Assembly: GCF_052060035.1 (NCBI RefSeq)
Contig: NZ_JBPOEA010000002.1
Span: forward strand, 1-64,000
Source: Fodinibius sp052060035
GTDB taxonomy: Bacteria > Bacteroidota > Rhodothermia > Balneolales > Balneolaceae
Direction: 5' to 3'
DNA length: 64,000 nucleotides
Positions within the stretch are counted from its first letter, which is position 1. Every line of letters begins with the position of its first letter. Below the pieces are notes generated by a model. That model was given only the letters and a program-made list of their open reading frames with translations. It was not told the DNA's origin and did no database searches. Below, piece after piece: positions 17,800-25,863 of this stretch. Both the position numbers and the translations under genes were made by a program.

Positions 17800-19047
17800 T
17801 TAATACGACCATTTGAGTCTGAAAAAGAAGAGATTCGGGGTAGGAACGGCCTCTCGGAATACAGTTCCCTTTAAGAGCTGTGAAAGCAACAGAAAATCGA
17901 TGTCTTCGGTTACAGATATCGAAACCTGCGGAATGGCAATAAATATTGATTGGTCAAAACTACCCATGAAACTGATATTTCCGTTTACAAGCGGATGTAT
18001 CTGATATGACCCATTGAAAAGAAATCCAGATCGAGCAACGAAAAGATTATCAGCACTGGGTGGCTGTACTAAAGTATTCAGGGGATTCCCTTGTTGAGTG
18101 TATCCGCCGTTATATAACAGCTCACCTTGTAGGTACAGCCCATTTGAAAGCATATAATCTATTCCGGTAGTAGCAGTAAAATGGCCGGCGTTCTCAAAGA
18201 ATTGCTCTTCGGGATGAAAGTAGGAAACCTCACCTTTGAATCCCGCATCACCAAGATAGCCCGCCCATCCGCTTCCGATTGTTACGTTATCCAAATAATG
18301 TCCACCAACGATTTGGATGTCATAATTACCCCAGCTTGTTCGCACCATAGCTGCCAGAACGGTCTCATTCCAGCTACTGCCCAGTCGAAGGCCTGCTTCT
18401 GCACTCGAGGCGTAACTCCAGTTGTACTGCGCAGTTAAGGCATCCACGCCGGGACGCTCCTCGTAATCAAAATCCAGAAAGGCGTAATTGTTAAACAGAT
18501 CATTTGGATTCCAAGCAAAAGTGCGACCCCAGTTCACGCGCTGTCGACCTGCATGGACTTCCCACGGTCCGTTGATATAACTGAGGTGCATCCGATCAAT
18601 ATTGGAATGCATGAGCAGGCGATCAGTTTTGAACCACACCCAGGAGAGATCAAAATAATTCGGATCTTGCTCGTAGAATTGTTTCAAGCCCGGGGAATTG
18701 TTGACGGTATAGCCACTGAGGAGGCGCGTGCGAAGGTCGGCACGGAATTCAAAATTTTGAGATAAAGTCCAATCGCTTTCAATGCGATGATGTAGAATAT
18801 TGTCATAGCGGACAGTATCGAAGTCGTTGTTTACACTAACTTGCCCAAGTTCTTTGACGTATCCGCTGAAGTCCACCTCTTGTGCGAATAGTGTTTGAAA
18901 TCCAAGTAAAAACACAAGAATTATCAAAATTAACTGGGATACTTTATTACGTAAAGAACTACAGGGGAAGGGCAACGAATCACAAAGAAAAGCTCGCTGG
19001 CCCTTTGTTTCTACATCATGTAACTCTGTGTAATAATCGGTAGGCAT
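17800..19047 (-). CDS. Predicted outer-membrane beta-barrel protein of the LolA/FtsX cassette
   Basis: A 415-residue protein with a hydrophobic secretion signal at about residues 36-55 ending TLFAQ, unusually far from the ATG; a start nearer the signal is possible but no in-frame ATG exists there. The mature part is rich in alternating aromatic and polar residues (for example HAGRQRVNWGRTFAWNPND) and ends LKWSY, the aromatic C terminus expected of outer-membrane barrels. No family name is certain; porin-like or alginate-export-like folds are candidates. It begins five bases after the ATPase stop, so it is the last gene of the ABC/LolA cassette and may be its outer-membrane component. Confidence 0.7.
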   Translation of the reverse strand: MPTDYYTELHDVETKGQRAFLCDSLPFPCSSLRNKVSQLILIILVFLLGFQTLFAQEVDFSGYVKELGQVSVNNDFDTVRYDNILHHRIESDWTLSQNFEFRADLRTRLLSGYTVNNSPGLKQFYEQDPNYFDLSWVWFKTDRLLMHSNIDRMHLSYINGPWEVHAGRQRVNWGRTFAWNPNDLFNNYAFLDFDYEERPGVDALTAQYNWSYASSAEAGLRLGSSWNETVLAAMVRTSWGNYDIQIVGGHYLDNVTIGSGWAGYLGDAGFKGEVSYFHPEEQFFENAGHFTATTGIDYMLSNGLYLQGELLYNGGYTQQGNPLNTLVQPPSADNLFVARSGFLFNGSYQIHPLVNGNISFMGSFDQSIFIAIPQVSISVTEDIDFLLLSQLLKGTVFREAVPTPNLFFFRLKWSY

Positions 19048-19052
19048 GCGTT

Positions 19053-19739
19053 TTATTCTCTTACTTCATCTTTGTCCACTTTTCCATCCACGAGCGTAAT
19101 AACCCGGCGGGCCCGGTCGATGACACGCTGATCGTGCGTAGAAAAAACAAAAGTCATCTCCTCCTTTTTGTTGAGTTCCAGCATGAGGTCCAGCAGGTCG
19201 GCCGTTGATACAGAATCAAGGTTTGCCGTGGGTTCATCAGCCAGCACAAAGTCGGGTTTGGAGGCCAGGGCACGCGCCACGGCCACGCGCTGTTGTTGTC
19301 CTCCGGAAAGTTCAGAAGGGCGTTTATAAATTTTATCCTCGAGGTCTACCTCTTTCAATAAAGCAATACTCTTTTGTTTATACTCTTTTGACGGACGGCC
19401 CTGCATCTGCATAATAAACGATACGTTTTCTATGGCGGTTAAAACAGGGATCAGGTTGTAGGCTTGAAACACAAAGCCGATATGGTGGAGGCGAAAGTTA
19501 ACCAGTTCCCGATCTGACAACGTATCCAACCGAGTGTCTTTTATGATGGTTTTGCCCTCGGTGGGTGAATCAAGTCCGCCGATAATATTTAACAACGTGG
19601 TTTTACCAGAGCCCGAAGGACCGACGATTGCAGTAAATTCTCCTTTTTCGATTGTCAGATCTACACCATTGAGGGCGTGTACCGGTACTTTATCCGGATT
19701 ATAAACTTTAGTAAGTCCGTGGGTTTCAATAACTGCCAT
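19053..19739 (-). CDS. LolD/MacB-type ABC transporter ATP-binding protein
   Basis: A 228-residue ATPase. Walker A GPSGSGKTTLLN, signature LSGGQQQRVAVARALA, Walker B FVLADEPTANLDS and the H-loop STHDQRV are all intact, with spacing typical of the LolD/MacB/FtsE class that drives FtsX-like permeases. Upstream, at six bases, is the permease pair; downstream, the barrel protein. Together they suggest an export or mechanotransmission system acting on lipoproteins or lipids rather than solute import. Confidence 0.95.
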   Translation of the reverse strand: MAVIETHGLTKVYNPDKVPVHALNGVDLTIEKGEFTAIVGPSGSGKTTLLNIIGGLDSPTEGKTIIKDTRLDTLSDRELVNFRLHHIGFVFQAYNLIPVLTAIENVSFIMQMQGRPSKEYKQKSIALLKEVDLEDKIYKRPSELSGGQQQRVAVARALASKPDFVLADEPTANLDSVSTADLLDLMLELNKKEEMTFVFSTHDQRVIDRARRVITLVDGKVDKDEVRE

Positions 19740-19745
19740 AGTGGT

Positions 19746-20966
19746 TTAATTCATTTTTCTGATTGCTTCTACGGGATTTAACTGCAGCGTTTTCCAGGCC
19801 GGATAGATGGCTGAAAGCATGGCGGCCAGCGTAATTAAGAGTGTTATATTTAAATAATAAATGGGGGGTAGGCTTGGATAAATGACGGTACTTAATCCGT
19901 AAGCATTTAATCCTTCCGCAAAGGCGCTCAAGTTAATGCCGGTGCTGCTATAGTACGAGATCGTAAGCCAACTTAGGAAAAGCCCCACCGGTGTTCCGAC
20001 CATTGTTAAGAATACGGTTTCAAATAAAACCATGGAAAATATGCGTGATTTATTCATGCCTACTGCTCGAAGCATACCCAGTTCGCGGGTGCGTTCAAGC
20101 ACGGCCATAAGCATGGTGTTAATAATACTGAATACGAGTGCAATTATGATGATAATCATGACGATGTACATCATGAGATCGGTCATTTCGTAGGTATATT
20201 TAAGTTCGGGAGCCGCTTCGCCCCAAGTGGTTATTTTGAGATCTGGAAATTGTTTCCGTAACTGATCTGCATGAAGATCGGCCTCGCTAAAATCCGAAAG
20301 CGTAAGGCGAATAGTATGGACTTGCTGATCCAGCCCCATTAGCCTGTTTAAATCCTGTTGGGTTACGAACACATTACTCTCGTCAAAGACAGTACTAAAA
20401 CTTTCGAAAATTCCGACTACCTGAAATGCGCCACCCGTGATATCACCTTCGGTATCCTGAAAGTTAAGTACCATCTTGGATTCTAACTCCAACCCCAGTC
20501 GGTTGGCCAGCTTGGAACCGATAACAACGGGATTTCTTTGCTGTTTAGTGGGCATGTTTCCGTTTTCGAGATAATGAGCTACGCTGTGGCTGCTGTCCGG
20601 ATTTATGCCGCGAATTGTTACGCCGTAGTTATTACGCGCACTTTGAGCCAAACCATTTGCCAAGCTTTGCGATGAAATGTCTGTCACAAAAGATTTTTGA
20701 GACAGATTGGTGAGCACATTTTCAGCTTCGGGAATGAAATACTCGGGATTATATAGATCCTCAAATTCAGGATGACTTATTTCGATATGAGGAACCGTTA
20801 AATCAAACTGATTATCAAGGTACCCTTGAACCATGCCGGTAAAAAAAGCAGAAAGAAAAACCCCGGCCCAGGTACCAAGTAGCACAGCAACAATTACAAC
20901 CCCGCTGCGTGTGGGATTGCGCCAGATATTTTTCCAGCCGAGCTTTAAGATATTGTTGATCATCAT
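19746..20966 (-). CDS. FtsX/MacB-type ABC transporter permease (second of pair)
   Basis: A 406-residue permease with one N-terminal helix, a large periplasmic MacB-PCD-like domain (about 40-235) and a C-terminal FtsX domain with three helices (about 255-400). Conserved ERTRELGMLRAVGM and the PVEAIR ending are typical. Its ATG overlaps the stop codon of the other permease by one base (TAATG), so translation is coupled. It presumably dimerises with that permease. Confidence 0.92.
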   Translation of the reverse strand: MMINNILKLGWKNIWRNPTRSGVVIVAVLLGTWAGVFLSAFFTGMVQGYLDNQFDLTVPHIEISHPEFEDLYNPEYFIPEAENVLTNLSQKSFVTDISSQSLANGLAQSARNNYGVTIRGINPDSSHSVAHYLENGNMPTKQQRNPVVIGSKLANRLGLELESKMVLNFQDTEGDITGGAFQVVGIFESFSTVFDESNVFVTQQDLNRLMGLDQQVHTIRLTLSDFSEADLHADQLRKQFPDLKITTWGEAAPELKYTYEMTDLMMYIVMIIIIIALVFSIINTMLMAVLERTRELGMLRAVGMNKSRIFSMVLFETVFLTMVGTPVGLFLSWLTISYYSSTGINLSAFAEGLNAYGLSTVIYPSLPPIYYLNITLLITLAAMLSAIYPAWKTLQLNPVEAIRKMN

Positions 20967-22189
20967 TAGCCCCTCATTGCCTTTACAGGATTAAGCTGAC
21001 TTGCTCGGATAACCGGAATCAAACTAAAAAAGAGTGTAATGATAAAAATGATAACAGCCTGCCAAACAAATATCGATGGATCGGTTGAGAACTGAAGCAT
21101 GGGCTGTAATCCGTAGTTTTCCATGGTGGCAGCCATATTGCCGGTGAGTTCGATGGGGTTTATATTGAAATACCAGGCAATAGGTAAACTCAATAAAATA
21201 CCCACGGCACTGCCCAGCATAGCGATGCATAGGATTTCGATAGCCAGAATCAAGCCAAGCCTGTGTCGGGGGGTACCGATCGATAGCATAATACCGAATT
21301 CGTAGGTTCGCTCGCTAATCATCATCAATAGTGTCCCCAATATGCCAAAGCCTACGACCATATAAAGTACTCCCAAAATGATATAACCACTCACTCGATC
21401 TACTTCGATGCCCTGAACCAACTCGGGCAAAAGTTCTTGCCAGTTCATAATTTCGTAGCTCTCGGTCGATAATTTGTTTCTGATATGTTGAACGATAGGT
21501 GTAACACGATTGGGATTTTCGACAACCAAAGCGGCAGAAGTCAATCGGTTATCTGCTGCTAAAAATTGCTGGGCCGTATGCAGTGGAAGTATTACAAGAC
21601 TCCTGTTTAGTTCGGGATTGGGTAAGGTTATGGTGCCTTTTACGGGATATAAGCCGGTAGCAGACATGCCCCGAAAACCTTGCCCGATCAATACCAAACT
21701 GTCTGCCAGCTGGATATTGAGCCGCTCCGGAACATCGCGCCCTACGATAGCTGCTTGTTCATTATTTTGTTTAAAATAGCTTCCGGCTTGTAATCGGCCT
21801 TGGGGATTCATCAAATGTTGTTCGGCTTCTACATCAATACCAATGACCATAAGCGGACGACTTTGTTGCTTGCCGGCTCCCAGTGCGTACGATTCAATCC
21901 GGGGAACTACAGCAGTAACCCCTTTTGAGCTGTTGAGTGTTTTCAACAAAGAATCAGTAGCCACAAAACTGTTTTCCAGTGTTTTGTCATCCCAATAGCC
22001 ATTGGCATGAACTTGCGCGTAACCGCTAAAGCTGCCCACGGTGGTTTGAATCATATCATTGTACTGGCCTTCCTGCATCGACCGCATTACCGCAGATAAC
22101 AATACCGCGATAGCGACAGAAGTCATGGTGATAAGTGTTCGGCGTTTATTACGCCAGATATTTCGCCAAGCTAATTTAATAGAAAGCAT
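20966..22189 (-). CDS. FtsX/MacB-type ABC transporter permease (first of pair)
   Basis: A 407-residue permease opening with LAWRNIWRNKRRTLITM, a standard start for LolC/E-like permeases, then a periplasmic domain and a C-terminal three-helix FtsX domain (SERTYEFGIMLSIGTPR; end LNPVKAMRG). It is paralogous to the next gene and overlaps it by one base. The LolA-like protein gene lies upstream across a 144-base gap, so both could be one transcript. Confidence 0.92.
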   Translation of the reverse strand: MLSIKLAWRNIWRNKRRTLITMTSVAIAVLLSAVMRSMQEGQYNDMIQTTVGSFSGYAQVHANGYWDDKTLENSFVATDSLLKTLNSSKGVTAVVPRIESYALGAGKQQSRPLMVIGIDVEAEQHLMNPQGRLQAGSYFKQNNEQAAIVGRDVPERLNIQLADSLVLIGQGFRGMSATGLYPVKGTITLPNPELNRSLVILPLHTAQQFLAADNRLTSAALVVENPNRVTPIVQHIRNKLSTESYEIMNWQELLPELVQGIEVDRVSGYIILGVLYMVVGFGILGTLLMMISERTYEFGIMLSIGTPRHRLGLILAIEILCIAMLGSAVGILLSLPIAWYFNINPIELTGNMAATMENYGLQPMLQFSTDPSIFVWQAVIIFIITLFFSLIPVIRASQLNPVKAMRG

Positions 22190-22333
22190 TTTCAGTGATC
22201 AATGAGTCAATAATAAATTATGAAATTTGGTAAGGCATCATTTTAAAGTTCATACCTGCTAAAATTTTTTATACAATTTTTAAAAACTCGAATTAAAGGT
22301 GATGGATTAGCTGTATAGTTTTGCTAAAACTGT

Positions 22334-23158
22334 TTATTGAACTCGTTTCATGTTTTGGATGCTGAAGAATCGTTCTGAAATATCAATATCAAATGCTATA
22401 TCCTCATAAATCATAATTGTTTTCTTTCCCTCTTCCTGCAGTGGATTCATCTCCATGCGGGTTGGGATAAGACGTCCGCCTATCTCATTAATCTCCGATC
22501 CTTCCATCACCCTGACGATTTCTTGCTTCTCGTCAAAAAATTCGGCCCGCAGTTGTAAGTACTCATCCTTGCTGATGTAAACAATTACTTTTTCCCATAC
22601 GACCGGTGCTTCCGGCTTGGGGTCCATTTGTATTTTGTAGCTTTCATATCCGCTGAGTGTACTATCTCCCAAAAGGGTATGATTGTAATCCACAACCATT
22701 GAAGCTTCCCGAACTAGGTCATTATTGGAGAAATCAGATCCCATCCACGATTGGCTCATCATTGAGGGGGGCAGTTTTACTGTTCGGTTAATGTTGGGCA
22801 GCCAGTTCCAGATTTCATTTCCGCGTTTTAAGTAGGCCGACCCTTTGTCTCGGGCGGGAGCCGTAATTAGAATCAGGCTGTAGTCTTCACCCAGGCTCCA
22901 TGCTTTCATAGAAACACTTCGTTCCCAGGCAGGACGTACTATTTTCATCGTCATTTGTGCTCGAGAGCTTTCGCCCCGCATCTTTTCGTCCGCCTTTTTT
23001 ACAATTTCGGTGGCATTCTGTGCAGTTCCCGTTTGGGGGAAAATCACCAAGAGTATAGGGATAGCAAAAATAGCGTAAAGAAAAGCAGAAAATCCCTTTA
23101 CAAAAGGAATAAAAAAAAGATTGTATTTATAGGCAGGTATTATTTTTGGAGTGATCAT
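22334..23158 (-). CDS. LolA-like outer membrane lipoprotein-sorting protein
   Basis: A 274-residue exported protein of the LolA-like COG2834 group. A long N-terminal segment with a hydrophobic core (about 22-44) ends at TGTAQ, a likely signal-peptidase site. The mature part has family marks MTMKIVRPAWER, DRGSAYL-like DKGSAYLKRGNEIWNWLPN, and SQSWMGSDFSNNDL. In similar clusters this protein accompanies LolCDE-like permeases and moves lipids or lipoproteins across the periplasm. It is probably the first gene of the cassette; a TTG/TACATTTT promoter and a 20-base palindrome lie just upstream. Confidence 0.88.
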   Translation of the reverse strand: MITPKIIPAYKYNLFFIPFVKGFSAFLYAIFAIPILLVIFPQTGTAQNATEIVKKADEKMRGESSRAQMTMKIVRPAWERSVSMKAWSLGEDYSLILITAPARDKGSAYLKRGNEIWNWLPNINRTVKLPPSMMSQSWMGSDFSNNDLVREASMVVDYNHTLLGDSTLSGYESYKIQMDPKPEAPVVWEKVIVYISKDEYLQLRAEFFDEKQEIVRVMEGSEINEIGGRLIPTRMEMNPLQEEGKKTIMIYEDIAFDIDISERFFSIQNMKRVQ

Positions 23159-23165
23159 CTACATC

Positions 23166-23185
23166 AATTGAATGAATATTCAATT
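23166..23185. promoter_or_regulatory. Perfect palindrome beside the LolA-like gene promoter, operator candidate
   Basis: AATTGAAT and ATTCAATT form eight-base arms around the spacer GAAT, a size and symmetry common for TetR- or MarR-type operators. It abuts the -7 element at 23186-23193 and ends eight bases before the start codon, so a bound repressor would block initiation. A 5'-UTR hairpin is the alternative. Confidence 0.5.
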
Positions 23186-23216
23186 AAAATGTAAACGGTA
23201 GAAGCACTGGATGCAA
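23186..23216 (-). promoter_or_regulatory. Candidate Bacteroidota-type promoter of the LolA/ABC cassette
   Basis: On the minus strand TTG (23214-23216) is followed after 20 bases by TACATTTT (23186-23193), one base away from the Bacteroidota -7 consensus TAnnTTTG. The position, 28 bases upstream of the ATG, is suitable. Confidence 0.5.
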
Positions 23217-23278
23217 TTAAAGAATTGCTTATTTATTCAGACAAAATAGAGGGGATGGAAAGAATAATTGCCGGATTG

Positions 23279-23896
23279 TTATTGCACTTCGGAAGGTTCA
23301 TTATGGCCATTAACATATTGCAGGAAGTTCTGGAGCAGTAACGATCCAACCTTTCCTGACTTTTCAGGGTGGAATTGGACCCCCCAGTAATTGTCCTTGC
23401 ATATCACTGAGGTGAAAGGTTCAATATAGTCGCAGGTTGCTACAGTAAATTCATTAATAGGTGCAAAATAACTATGCACGTAATAAAAATATTGATCGTT
23501 GGTGAGTGAATTCATAAGGGGATGGGCAGAAATATCCGCAAAGGTATTCCATCCCATGTGGGGAACTTTGGCTTTTGATGAATCAAACTTTTTAAGTCGA
23601 CCGGGAATAATGCCAAGCCCTTTAGATTCGCCCTCTTCCGAAGATTCATAAAACAGCTGCATTCCCAGGCAAATTCCCAGAACCGGTTTTTTGGTATTTA
23701 TGAGCCATGTGTCCAACCCATTTTTTTTCAGTGATTGCATGGCCGGTTGCGCGTGCCCCACACCGGGAAAAATAATTCCGTCAGCTTCATCAAGCTCGTC
23801 TTTTTCATCGGTAATAATATGCGGTTCATCCAGCCGCTTAAAAGCATTTGAAACAGAGGCCAGGTTGCCGGCCTCGTAATTGATAATTGCAATCAT
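23279..23896 (-). CDS. hisH: Imidazole glycerol phosphate synthase, glutamine amidotransferase subunit HisH
   Basis: A class I glutaminase of 205 residues supplying ammonia to HisF. The nucleophile C76 lies in LGICLGMQ, and the His-Glu pair in VQFHPEKSG; the oxyanion strand motif is FPGVGHAQ. It is the last gene of the compact hisGDCBH part, starting two bases after hisB. The partner hisF is beyond the inserted envelope cassette. Confidence 0.97.
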   Translation of the reverse strand: MIAIINYEAGNLASVSNAFKRLDEPHIITDEKDELDEADGIIFPGVGHAQPAMQSLKKNGLDTWLINTKKPVLGICLGMQLFYESSEEGESKGLGIIPGRLKKFDSSKAKVPHMGWNTFADISAHPLMNSLTNDQYFYYVHSYFAPINEFTVATCDYIEPFTSVICKDNYWGVQFHPEKSGKVGSLLLQNFLQYVNGHNEPSEVQ

Positions 23897-23897
23897 T

Positions 23898-24791
23898 TTA
23901 TAATACGTTCTTTGTACTCGGTAATACGTTTAAGTTTCGTTCATTACGGCTGACGGCTGCTCGCAAACATCGTGTAAAACCTTTGAAGCATCCTTCTATC
24001 TTATGGTGATCATTTTCCCCGTCGACGGTAATATGTAGGGTAGCTTGTAGATTAATAGCCAATGAATAAAAGAAATGTTTTACCATTTCTGTCGGAAAAT
24101 CCCCGACCATTTCTCTTTTGAAATCCCCGTCAAATTCTAAATAGGGTCTGCCCGAAAAGTCCAGGGCTACCGTAGCCAGTGTTTCATCCATGGGCAACGC
24201 AAAACCGTAGCGTTGAATTCCAATTTTATTGTCCAGGGCCTTATTCATTACTTGGCCGAGTGTAATAGCCACGTCTTCGATGGTATGATGTTCATCGACT
24301 TCAAGGTCTCCGTCGCAATCGATATCCAGATCTATCAATCCATGTTTGGCAATCTGTTCCAACATGTGATCAAAGAAATCCAGACCCGTAGAAATATTGC
24401 TCTGGCCAGTTCCGTCAAGATTTAGGGTGATTGTAATATCAGTTTCTGCCGTTGTTCGTTCTCTGGAAGCTTTGCGTGTGGGAAAACAGATTTTATTGCT
24501 GAGTTCAATCCAATTTTTGGCAGCTTCTATTTCCGATCCATTTTCATCCAACGCCTTAAGTGAATTTTCTTCGGCGATGACCTGTAGGTCGATGTTATCC
24601 GGTAAGGTTTTTATGGATACGATATTTTCATTGTCAAGCAGGCGCTGTTGTTGCTTCGAAAGCTCCTCAGTCAAAAAAAATAAGCGATGATCAAATTCTT
24701 GAAGTCTTTTTAATCCGTATAGGGCGCCACTCCAGAGTAGGTGCTCATCGGTATCGGATAAAGCTTCTGTAGAAATCCTGATATTCATCAT
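23898..24791 (-). CDS. hisB: Imidazoleglycerol-phosphate dehydratase HisB with vestigial N-terminal HAD domain
   Basis: Catalyses histidine step 6. The dehydratase domain covers about residues 107-297 with the metal ligands in STGLDFFDHMLEQ, DEHHTIED and DDHHKIEG-like NDHHKIEG. The first 106 residues align in order with the second half of bifunctional HisB phosphatases (ALYGLKRLQEFDHRLFFLTEE; then NWIELSNK before the linker), yet the start lacks the DxDGT nucleophile motif and the Cys/His zinc loop, and is about 60 residues shorter. It therefore should not have histidinol-phosphatase activity. The ATG overlaps the end of hisC by four bases. Confidence 0.93.
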   Translation of the reverse strand: MMNIRISTEALSDTDEHLLWSGALYGLKRLQEFDHRLFFLTEELSKQQQRLLDNENIVSIKTLPDNIDLQVIAEENSLKALDENGSEIEAAKNWIELSNKICFPTRKASRERTTAETDITITLNLDGTGQSNISTGLDFFDHMLEQIAKHGLIDLDIDCDGDLEVDEHHTIEDVAITLGQVMNKALDNKIGIQRYGFALPMDETLATVALDFSGRPYLEFDGDFKREMVGDFPTEMVKHFFYSLAINLQATLHITVDGENDHHKIEGCFKGFTRCLRAAVSRNERNLNVLPSTKNVL

Positions 24792-25861
24792 TCTAAAGTT
24801 TTTAATGCTGAAATTAGTCGTTCATTTTCATCAGGTGTTCCCACCGTGATGCGTAAGCAGTTATTGCAGAGTGGTTGATCTCCACGATATCTGATGATGA
24901 TATTCTGCTTGGCAAGTTGTTCATAGATCTGTTTGGCATTACTAAATTTGGCAAGTAAAAAGTTCGCTTCGCTTTCATAAACTTCCTGCACTATTGTTAG
25001 TTGTTCCAACTTGTCTTTAAGCTGCTTTCGTTCCTTTTTGATGGCATCCGTCCGAAATTGCACGGTATCCCAGTTTTGTAACCCTTCAATAGCTTTCTGG
25101 ACCGTCAATTTGTTGATATTATATGGAGCCTTAACCTTCATCATGTAATTAATAATTTCTTCCTGGGCATAGGTAATACCGAGCCGAATGCCAGCCAATC
25201 CGAATGACTTGGACAGGGTTTGGAGCACAACGAGATTGGGATACTCAATTACTTCAGAGGCCCAGCTTTTTTGATCGCTAAAGTCGATATAGGCTTCATC
25301 GATAATGACAATGCCCTTGAAGCCTTCGATTAATTGGCGCATCTCTGCTCTACCAAAAGTGTTCCCGGTGGGATTGTTCGGTGAACACAGGAAAAGTATT
25401 TTTGTGTCCGGTTTGACAGCCTCGAGAATCTCATCTACACGGAGCTGAAACCCCTCCTCGTCCAATAACACTTCATCCATGGCAATGTTGTGAATATTCG
25501 CGGATACGCTATACATGCCATAGGTAGGCGGAGTGGAAAGCACGCGATCTTGTCCCGGCTCGCAGAAAATCCGGTACAACAGGTCAATTCCCTCATCACT
25601 GCCAACGCCGGTAAACACATTATCAGCACGAACACCGCGCCACTCGGCGATAAGTTGACGTAACTTTTTTTGTTTGGGATCAGGATAGCGATGCAACTCT
25701 TGATCATCGGGAAAGGGAGCCCCAAGGCTATTTTCATTGGCATCGAGCAATAATCCCTCCCCAAAATCTTCGCGCGCACTATGGTAGGGGACAAGCTTTC
25801 TTATGTTTGGACGAACAAGTTTTTCAAGATCAAAAGAGCGATTCATGGTCTCGTAACCCAA
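24788..25861 (-). CDS. hisC: Histidinol-phosphate aminotransferase
   Basis: A PLP-dependent fold-type I aminotransferase of 357 residues. NPNNPTG-like SPNNPTGN, the DEAYIDF motif binding PLP, and the PLP lysine in TLSKSFGLAGIRLG are all present. LLDANEN near the N terminus is a HisC hallmark. An alternative ATG five codons in is possible. It begins two bases after the hisD stop and overlaps hisB by four bases, as part of the hisGDCBH operon. Confidence 0.96.
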   Translation of the reverse strand: MGYETMNRSFDLEKLVRPNIRKLVPYHSAREDFGEGLLLDANENSLGAPFPDDQELHRYPDPKQKKLRQLIAEWRGVRADNVFTGVGSDEGIDLLYRIFCEPGQDRVLSTPPTYGMYSVSANIHNIAMDEVLLDEEGFQLRVDEILEAVKPDTKILFLCSPNNPTGNTFGRAEMRQLIEGFKGIVIIDEAYIDFSDQKSWASEVIEYPNLVVLQTLSKSFGLAGIRLGITYAQEEIINYMMKVKAPYNINKLTVQKAIEGLQNWDTVQFRTDAIKKERKQLKDKLEQLTIVQEVYESEANFLLAKFSNAKQIYEQLAKQNIIIRYRGDQPLCNNCLRITVGTPDENERLISALKTLE

Positions 25862-25863
25862 TA

